NCBI GenBank assembly: GCA_021784495.1
Contig: JAJXSQ010000007.1
Location: 1 to 18,154 of the forward strand
Length of the DNA: 18,154 bases
Direction of reading: 5' to 3'
Source: Myxococcales bacterium
GTDB taxonomy: Bacteria; Myxococcota; Myxococcia; Myxococcales; Anaeromyxobacteraceae
Made by a program: the position numbers and the translations under genes. The notes under the pieces were generated by a model, which worked only from the letters and a program-made list of their open reading frames with translations, did no database searches and was not told where the DNA came from. Positions 13,705 through 18,154 of this stretch are shown piece after piece; the stretch's first letter is position 1; every line of letters begins with the position of its first letter.

Positions 13705-13923
13705 TCACTCCTTCGCCTTCGCGGCCTGGGCCTCGAGGTCCTTGGCCCTCGCCACCGTGAGGCAGCGGGCCACCTCGCGGCGGGTCTTCGCCAGATCGGC
13801 GCTCGAATCGAGCACGCCGGTCGACGCCTTGTTCCTGAGCTCGAAGAGGGTCTGCTTCAGCTCGGCCGCGCGGGCGACGAGCTCGTCCCTCGCCATCTCG
13901 CGGAGTTCCTTCACGGTCGCCAT
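13705..13923 (-). CDS. rpmC: 50S ribosomal protein L29
   Basis: L29 is a two-helix protein at the tunnel exit, next to L23, where it helps dock nascent-chain factors. From the ATG at 13923 the protein is 72 residues: 'MATVKELREMARDELVARAA' (1-20), then 'ELKQTLFELRNKASTGVLDS' (21-40) and 'KTRREVARCLTVARA'. An ATG 6 nt upstream lies directly against the GGAG ribosome-binding site, so the second ATG, 6 nt from GGAG, is the better start. The rplP stop lies 9 nt before it. Confidence 0.96.
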   Translation of the reverse strand: MATVKELREMARDELVARAAELKQTLFELRNKASTGVLDSSADLAKTRREVARCLTVARAKDLEAQAAKAKE

Positions 13924-13932
13924 GGGCATCTC

Positions 13933-14349
13933 CTAGAGGGTCGCGCCGCGCTTGACCAGCTTCGTCGCCACCGGCAGCTTGTGGGCGGCGAGGGTGAAGG
14001 CCTTCTTCGCGGTGGCGTCGTCGCAGCCCTCCATCTCGTAGAGGATCCGGCCGGGCTTCACGACCGCGACGTAGTACTCGACGTTCCCCTTGCCGGTGCC
14101 CATGCGGGTCTCGGCGGCCTTCTTGGTGATGGGCTTGTCCGGGAAGATCCGGATCCAGAGCTTGCCGCCCCGCTTCACGTGGCGGGTGATGGCGACGCGC
14201 GCCGCCTCGATCTGCCGGGCGGTCAGCCAGCCGCACTCGGTCGCCTGGAGGCCGTACTCGCCCTGGTTCAGGTCGGACCCGCGGTAGGCCTTCCCCCGCA
14301 TGCGGCCCTTCATCATCTTCCGGTACTTCGTCCTGGCCGGCTGAAGCAT
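13933..14349 (-). CDS. rplP: 50S ribosomal protein L16
   Basis: L16 lies near the A-site tRNA elbow and helps organise the peptidyl transferase region. The 138-residue product begins 'MLQPARTKYRKMMKGRMRGK' (1-20) and carries 'CGWLTARQIEAARVAITRHV' (39-58), 'GGKLWIRIFPDKPITKKAAE' (61-80) and 'RMGTGKGNVEYYVAVVKPGR' (82-101). R82 matches E. coli Arg81, the residue hydroxylated there. Length is normal. The start is ATG, 21 nt after the rpsC stop, with AGGAGAC upstream. rpmC follows in the usual order. Confidence 0.98.
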   Translation of the reverse strand: MLQPARTKYRKMMKGRMRGKAYRGSDLNQGEYGLQATECGWLTARQIEAARVAITRHVKRGGKLWIRIFPDKPITKKAAETRMGTGKGNVEYYVAVVKPGRILYEMEGCDDATAKKAFTLAAHKLPVATKLVKRGATL

Positions 14350-14370
14350 GTGCGTCTCCTGTCCTTCGAC

Positions 14371-15051
14371 CTAGGCCCGCTCGGCCCGGAGGCCGCCGGT
14401 CCGGGTGGCGCCCGTCGCCGCCGACTGCGGCAGGACCTCGCCCTTCATGATCCAGACCTTGCAGCCGATCTTGCCGTAGGTCGTCTTCGCCTCGGCGAAG
14501 CCGTAGTCGATGTCGGCGCGCAGGGTGTGGAGCGGGACGCGCCCCTCGCGATACCACTCGTACCGCGCCATCTCACCGCCGCCGAGGCGGCCCGCGCAGG
14601 CCACCCGGATCCCCTTGGCCCCGAACTTGAGGGCGGTCTGGACCGCCTTCTTCATCGCGCGGCGGAACGCGATCCGGCGCTCGAGCTGGGTGGCGATGTT
14701 CTCCGCCACCAGCTGCGCGTCGGTCTCGGCCTTCCGCACCTCGACGACGTTCAGGAAGACCTCGTTCGGCGTGAGCGCCTGGAGATCCTTCTTCACCGTC
14801 TCGATCCCCGCCCCGCGCTTCCCGATGACGATCCCGGGCCGGGCGGTGTGGACGTTGATCTTGACCTTGTTGACCGCGCGCTCGATCTCGATCCGCGAGA
14901 TGCCGGCCTGGCCGAGCTTCTCCTTCACGAACTCGCGGAGGCGGATGTCCTCGTGCAGCCACTTGGCGTAGTTCCGCTCCTCGTACCACTTGGAGTCCCA
15001 GGACCGGATGACCCCGAGGCGGAAGCCGATCGGATGGACTTTCTGACCCAC
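14371..15051 (-). CDS. rpsC: 30S ribosomal protein S3
   Basis: S3 forms part of the mRNA entry channel and, with S4 and S5, helps unwind structured mRNA. The 226-residue product opens 'GQKVHPIGFRLGVIRSWDSK' (2-21) and has a type-2 KH domain with 'ARPGIVIGKRGAGIETVKKD' (70-89; GKRG at 77-80). It then shows 'ERRIAFRRAMKKAVQTALKF' and 'GIRVACAGRLGGGEMARYEW', followed by 'YREGRVPLHTLRADIDYGFA', diagnostic of the C-terminal domain. The start is GTG with AAGGAG upstream, 10 nt after the rplV stop. Confidence 0.98.
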   Translation of the reverse strand: MGQKVHPIGFRLGVIRSWDSKWYEERNYAKWLHEDIRLREFVKEKLGQAGISRIEIERAVNKVKINVHTARPGIVIGKRGAGIETVKKDLQALTPNEVFLNVVEVRKAETDAQLVAENIATQLERRIAFRRAMKKAVQTALKFGAKGIRVACAGRLGGGEMARYEWYREGRVPLHTLRADIDYGFAEAKTTYGKIGCKVWIMKGEVLPQSAATGATRTGGLRAERA

Positions 15052-15061
15052 GTTCGTCTCC

Positions 15062-15499
15062 TTACGGCCGCGAGCGGCCGGCGGTCCCGAGTTCCACGTA
15101 GACGTGGCTCGTCTTCTTCTCGACCCGGTACGCGCGCCCCATGGCGCGCGGCATGAAGCGGCGCATCTTCGGGCCCTGGTCGACGGTGAGCGTCTTCACC
15201 ATCAGCGCGTCGACGTCCACCCGGCCGCCCTTCCCCTCGGCGTTGGCGACCGCCGACCGGAGGAGCTTGGCGAGCGGCTCGGCCGCCGACTGCGGGCGGA
15301 ACTTGAGCGCCGCGAGGGCGTCGCCCACCGGGAGGCCGCGGATGGTGTCGGCCACCAGCCGCACCTTGCGCGGCGTGAGCCGGAGGAAGCGGAGGCTGGC
15401 GTGCGGCCCGGGCGCCGGCGGCGCCGGACGGTTGGGGCGCGATCGGGGCGCCGGCGGGGCGCGCCGGGCGCGGGGGGGCTTGATCTCGGTGTCGGCCAT
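15062..15499 (-). CDS. rplV: 50S ribosomal protein L22 with Pro/Arg-rich N-terminal extension
   Basis: L22 lines the nascent-peptide exit tunnel with its long beta hairpin and has its globular domain at the exit. The core (about 34-145) is canonical: 'ASLRFLRLTPRKVRLVADTI' (34-53), 'RGLPVGDALAALKFRPQSAA' (54-73), 'VDALMVKTLTVDQGPKMRRF' and 'MPRAMGRAYRVEKKTSHVYV'. Family length is about 110. The 33 residues before the core, rich in Pro, Arg and Ala ('RPNRPAPPAPGPH'), are extra. The start is ATG with GAGGAGCGATCG upstream, and no in-frame start closer to the core is seen. It lies 15 nt after rpsS and 10 nt before rpsC. Confidence 0.97.
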   Translation of the reverse strand: MADTEIKPPRARRAPPAPRSRPNRPAPPAPGPHASLRFLRLTPRKVRLVADTIRGLPVGDALAALKFRPQSAAEPLAKLLRSAVANAEGKGGRVDVDALMVKTLTVDQGPKMRRFMPRAMGRAYRVEKKTSHVYVELGTAGRSRP

Positions 15500-15514
15500 G
15501 TCGATCGCTCCTCG

Positions 15515-15817
15515 CTACTTCTTCGGCGGGCCGCTGGGCGGCGCCGCGGTCGCCTTCTTCTCGGCGGAGTGACCGGAGAAGGTGCGGGTCGGGGAGAACT
15601 CGCCGAGCTTGTGCCCGACCATGTTCTCGGTCACGAAGACGGGGACGAACTTGCGGCCGTTGTGCACGGCGAAGGTGTGCCCCACGAAGTCGGGGAGGAT
15701 GGTGCTCCGCCTCGACCAGGTCTTGATGACCGCCTTCTTGTTGCCGGTGTTCGCCGCCTCGACCTTCTTGGCGAGGTGCTTGTCGGCGAACGGGCCCTTC
15801 TTGATCGAACGCGCCAT
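15515..15817 (-). CDS. rpsS: 30S ribosomal protein S19
   Basis: S19 lies in the 30S head with S13, near the A-site finger of the 50S subunit, and is the partner of RimM, which is also encoded in this window. The 100-residue product begins 'MARSIKKGPFADKHLAKKVE' (1-20) and contains 'KKAVIKTWSRRSTILPDFVG' (28-47), 'HTFAVHNGRKFVPVFVTENM' (48-67) and 'VGHKLGEFSPTRTFSGHSAE' (68-87). The last 13 residues are an Ala/Pro/Lys tail beyond the usual 92-93. The start is ATG with AAGGG upstream. It lies between rplB and rplV. Confidence 0.98.
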   Translation of the reverse strand: MARSIKKGPFADKHLAKKVEAANTGNKKAVIKTWSRRSTILPDFVGHTFAVHNGRKFVPVFVTENMVGHKLGEFSPTRTFSGHSAEKKATAAPPSGPPKK

Positions 15818-15840
15818 GTGTCGCTGGTCCCTTCCGTCCG

Positions 15841-16689
15841 CTACTGCGGCGTGTTGCGCACGCCCGGCTTGCGGCGCGAGACGATGAACTTGTCGGTCCG
15901 CCGGTTGTTCCGGGTCTTGAGCCCCTTGGTCTTCTGCCCCCAGGGGGACACGGGGTGCGGGTTGCCCTGGCCGGACTTCCCCTCGCCGCCGCCGTGCGGG
16001 TGATCGACGGGGTTCATCGCCAGGCCGCGGACCGTCGGCCGGACGCCGCGCCAGCGGCTCTTCCCGGCCTTGCCGACCCGCACCGAGGAGCTCTCGACGT
16101 TGGAGAGCTGCCCGATCGTCGCGCGGCAGCCCTGGAGCACCATCCGGACCTCGCCGGAGGGGAGGCGGATCTGGGCGTACTCCCCCTCCTTCGCCATCAG
16201 CTGGCCGAAGCTGCCGGCCGAGCGGATCATCTTGGCCCCCGACCCGGGCTGGCTCTCCACGTTGTGGATGACGGTGCCGAGGGGGATGCTCCGGACCGGG
16301 AGGCTGTTCCCGGGGCGGATGTCGACCCCGTCCCCGGAGAGGAGCTGGTCGCCGACCGCCACCCCGACCGGCGCGAGGATGTAGCGCTTCTCCCCGTCGC
16401 GGTAGTGGAGGAGCGCCAGCCGCGCGGTCCGGTTCGGATCGTACTCGATCGAGGCCACGCGGGCGGGGACGCCGTCCTTGTCCCGCCGCCAGTCGATGAC
16501 CCGGTAGCGCTGCTTGTGGCCGCCGCCGATGTGCCGGGTGGTGATGTGGCCGTGGTTGTTCCGGCCGCCCGACTTGCGGACCGCCTTGGTGAGCTTCTTC
16601 TCCGGCTTCGCGCGCGTGATCTCGACGAAGTCGGAGACCGACATGTGGCGCCGGGCGGCGGAGGTCGGCTTGTAGAGCTTGAGACCCAT
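15841..16689 (-). CDS. rplB: 50S ribosomal protein L2
   Basis: L2 is required for subunit association and peptidyl transferase activity. The 282-residue product starts 'MGLKLYKPTSAARRHMSVSD' (1-20) and carries 'SGGRNNHGHITTRHIGGGHK' (40-59), 'YRVIDWRRDKDGVPARVASI' (62-81) and the C-terminal signature 'GLAMNPVDHPHGGGEGKS' (222-239). In it, H230 matches the E. coli His229 known to be important for activity. It ends in the usual 'TRNNRRTDKFIVSRRK'. Length is slightly above the usual 273-278. The start is ATG with GGGAGA upstream. It lies between rplW and rpsS. Confidence 0.98.
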   Translation of the reverse strand: MGLKLYKPTSAARRHMSVSDFVEITRAKPEKKLTKAVRKSGGRNNHGHITTRHIGGGHKQRYRVIDWRRDKDGVPARVASIEYDPNRTARLALLHYRDGEKRYILAPVGVAVGDQLLSGDGVDIRPGNSLPVRSIPLGTVIHNVESQPGSGAKMIRSAGSFGQLMAKEGEYAQIRLPSGEVRMVLQGCRATIGQLSNVESSSVRVGKAGKSRWRGVRPTVRGLAMNPVDHPHGGGEGKSGQGNPHPVSPWGQKTKGLKTRNNRRTDKFIVSRRKPGVRNTPQ

Positions 16690-16702
16690 GATCTCTCCCG
16701 AG

Positions 16703-17002
16703 CTAGGCCGCGGTCCCCTCGAAGAGGGCGATGGTCTCGCCCGCCGCGAGGGTCACGAAGGCCTTCTTCCAGTTGGGTCGCCGGCCGGTGGTGCGGCCCA
16801 CCCGCTTGTTCTTGCCGCGCGCCACCGCGGTGCGGACCGCCACCACGTGGACGCCGAAGAGCTTCTCCACCGCCTGCTTCACCTGGATCTTGGTGGCGTC
16901 GGGGTGGACCTCGAAGGCGAAGGCGCGGTGCGCCGCGCGGTTCTGCTCCGCCTTCTCGGTGATGAGCGGGCGCCTCACGACGTCCTGCAGGGTCATGCTC
17001 AT
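16703..17002 (-). CDS. rplW: 50S ribosomal protein L23
   Basis: L23 lies at the tunnel exit and docks trigger factor and SRP. The protein contains 'VVRRPLITEKAEQNR' (8-22), 'FAFEVHPDATKIQVKQAVEK' (28-47), 'LFGVHVVAVRTAVARGKNKR' (48-67) and 'RRPNWKKAFVTLAAGETI' (74-91). Of two nearby ATGs, that at 17002 has AGGAGG 7 nt upstream and overlaps the rplD TGA in an ATGA arrangement, so I chose it; the product is 99 residues, a normal length. The frame stays open upstream but overlaps rplD and is not used. It lies between rplD and rplB. Confidence 0.96.
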   Translation of the reverse strand: MSMTLQDVVRRPLITEKAEQNRAAHRAFAFEVHPDATKIQVKQAVEKLFGVHVVAVRTAVARGKNKRVGRTTGRRPNWKKAFVTLAAGETIALFEGTAA

Positions 17003-17619
17003 GAGAGAGCCTCCTCCAGCTTCCGCGCGGTCGCCGCGGTGAGGATCAGCGCCTCGTGCTTCAGGATGTCGTAGACGTTGAGCCCCTCGACGGCCAGGAA
17101 GTCGGCGCCGTCGAGGTTGCGGACCGAGCGGGCGAGGGCCACGTTGGCCGCCTCGTCCACCACCAGCGCCCGGGTCGCCCCCAGGGCCGCGAGGACCCTG
17201 GCGGCCGCCGCGGTCCGCGGCGCCTCCGGCTGCCAGCGGTCGACGATGAGCAGCCGCTGGTCCTTGCCCCGGAGCGCGAGCGCGGCGCGCAGGGCGGCCT
17301 TCCGGACCTTCCGGGGGACGTCGTAGGCGTAGTCGCGGGGCTTGGGCCCCATCGCCTTGCCGCCGCCCACCCACTGGCTGGCCCGGGTGGAGCCCTGGCG
17401 CGCCCGGCCGGTGTGCTTCTGCTTCCAGGGCTTCTTGCCGCCGCCGGAGACGAGCGAGCGGTTCTTCACCGCGTGGGTGCCCGAGCGATCCGAGGCGAGC
17501 TTCGCCTTCACCACCTCGTAGAAGAGGTGCTCGTTCACCTCGCCGGCGAAGACGGCGTCGGCGAGGTCGATCTCACCGACCTTCTTCTTCTCGAGGTCGT
17601 ACACGTCGAACTTGGCCAT
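16999..17619 (-). CDS. rplD: 50S ribosomal protein L4
   Basis: L4 binds 23S rRNA early and its loop forms the tunnel constriction with L22; in E. coli it also represses the S10 operon. The 206-residue product shows 'FDVYDLEKKKVGEIDLADAV' (4-23), 'GTHAVKNRSLVSGGGKKPWK' (47-66), 'QKHTGRARQGSTRASQWVGG' (67-86) and 'GKAMGPKPRDYAYDVPRKVR' (87-106), all typical of the family. The start is ATG with GAGGG 5 nt upstream inside the 11-nt gap to the rpsJ stop. In nearly all bacteria rplC (L3) lies directly before rplD. Here it is absent, and rplD follows rpsJ. Confidence 0.98.
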   Translation of the reverse strand: MAKFDVYDLEKKKVGEIDLADAVFAGEVNEHLFYEVVKAKLASDRSGTHAVKNRSLVSGGGKKPWKQKHTGRARQGSTRASQWVGGGKAMGPKPRDYAYDVPRKVRKAALRAALALRGKDQRLLIVDRWQPEAPRTAAAARVLAALGATRALVVDEAANVALARSVRNLDGADFLAVEGLNVYDILKHEALILTAATARKLEEALS

Positions 17620-17630
17620 GGTGCCCTCGA

Positions 17631-17936
17631 CTACTTGATCTCCACGTCGACGCCGGCGGAGAGGTCGAGCTTCATGAGCGCGTCGAGGGTCTGGGCGGTC
17701 GGCTCGAGGATGTCGAGGAGCCGCTTGTGCGTCCGGATCTCGAACTGCTCACGCGACTTCTTGTCGACGTGGGGGCTGCGCAGGACGGTGAACTTGTTGA
17801 TCCGCGTGGGCAGCGGGATGGGGCCGGCCACCTTGGCGCCGGTCCGTCGGGCGGTCTCCACGATCTCGCTGGCCGACTGGTCGAGCAGCTTGTAGTCGTA
17901 GGCCTTGAGCCGGATCCTGATCTTCTGCGTCGCCAT
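17631..17936 (-). CDS. rpsJ: 30S ribosomal protein S10
   Basis: S10 is part of the 30S head and, as NusE, joins NusB and NusG in antitermination and transcription-translation coupling. The 101-residue product reads 'MATQKIRIRLKAYDYKLLDQ' (1-20), with 'SASEIVETARRTGAKVAGPI' (21-40), 'PLPTRINKFTVLRSPHVDKK' (41-60) and 'SREQFEIRTHKRLLDILEPT' (61-80), essentially invariant family sequence. The start is ATG with AGAAGG 7 nt upstream. It opens the S10 block, 91 nt after tuf. The next gene is rplD, not rplC. Confidence 0.99.
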   Translation of the reverse strand: MATQKIRIRLKAYDYKLLDQSASEIVETARRTGAKVAGPIPLPTRINKFTVLRSPHVDKKSREQFEIRTHKRLLDILEPTAQTLDALMKLDLSAGVDVEIK

Positions 17937-17975
17937 CGAAAAGCCTTCTCTCTCTGCTCGGCGCTGCGCGGCCGG

Positions 17976-18001
17976 GGGACCCGTCCACCGGTCCGGGTCC
18001 C
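17976..18001 (-). other. Perfect 8-bp hairpin in the tuf-rpsJ gap
   Basis: GGGACCCG (17976-17983) and CGGGTCCC (17994-18001) form a perfect inverted repeat around a 10-nt loop. No T-run follows on the minus strand, so it does not look like an intrinsic terminator. It may be an mRNA processing or protective structure between tuf and the S10 block, or part of an S10 leader. No clear promoter is visible in this 91-nt gap. Confidence 0.45.
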
Positions 18002-18027
18002 GTGCCGCCGTCCGCCGGGCGTGCCTC

Positions 18028-18154
<127 letters not shown>

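Noticed and set aside
13433..14557. Longer start for rpsQ giving 374 residues
   Set aside because: The additional part is an out-of-frame reading of rpmC, rplP and rpsC; the ATG at 13699 gives the normal S17.

Overview
The window is the ribosomal-protein superoperon of a bacterium with GC-rich DNA (I estimate about 70% GC by eye). Every gene I can support lies on the minus strand, so transcription runs from position 18154 towards position 1. RpoA, S4 and the overall gene order resemble deltaproteobacteria/Myxococcota (for example RpoA 'NWRDLIKPRG' near the N-terminus and 'NWPPR' near the C-terminus). That assignment is inference from remembered family sequences, not from a search.

Layout in transcription order. 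(1) The 3' end of tuf (EF-Tu) and a 91-nt gap with a perfect 8-bp hairpin. (2) S10 block: rpsJ, rplD, rplW, rplB, rpsS, rplV, rpsC, rplP, rpmC, rpsQ. (3) spc block: rplN, rplX, rplE, rpsN (zinc type), rpsH, rplF, rplR, rpsE, rpmD, rplO, secY, adk, map. (4) A 168-nt break after map with a candidate sigma-70 promoter embedded in the end of map, a leader with a terminator-like hairpin, then the alpha block: rpmJ, rpsM, rpsK, rpsD, rpoA, rplQ. (5) With only a 52-nt gap and no convincing terminator, the rpsP block follows: rpsP, khpA, rimM, trmD, rplS. (6) The 5' part of an unrecognised gene that resembles the head of an SMC/RecF-like ATPase but lacks a normal P-loop.

The genes supply ribosomal proteins of both subunits, the RNA polymerase alpha subunit, the Sec translocon channel, adenylate kinase, methionine aminopeptidase, a 30S maturation factor and the tRNA m1G37 methyltransferase, so the locus couples translation, transcription, secretion and N-terminal protein maturation. 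Gaps are mostly 2-60 nt, with several ATGA-type overlaps or near-overlaps that suggest translational coupling.

The main anomaly is the absence of rplC (L3): rpsJ is followed after 11 nt by rplD, where L3 almost always sits. infA is also missing from its frequent place between map and rpmJ. Other points are the joining of the alpha and rpsP operons, unusual Ala/Pro/Lys tails on several ribosomal proteins, and the pseudo-ATPase-like gene at the edge. I see no mobile elements, CRISPR arrays, rRNA or tRNA genes, and no stretch over 300 bases without a gene.
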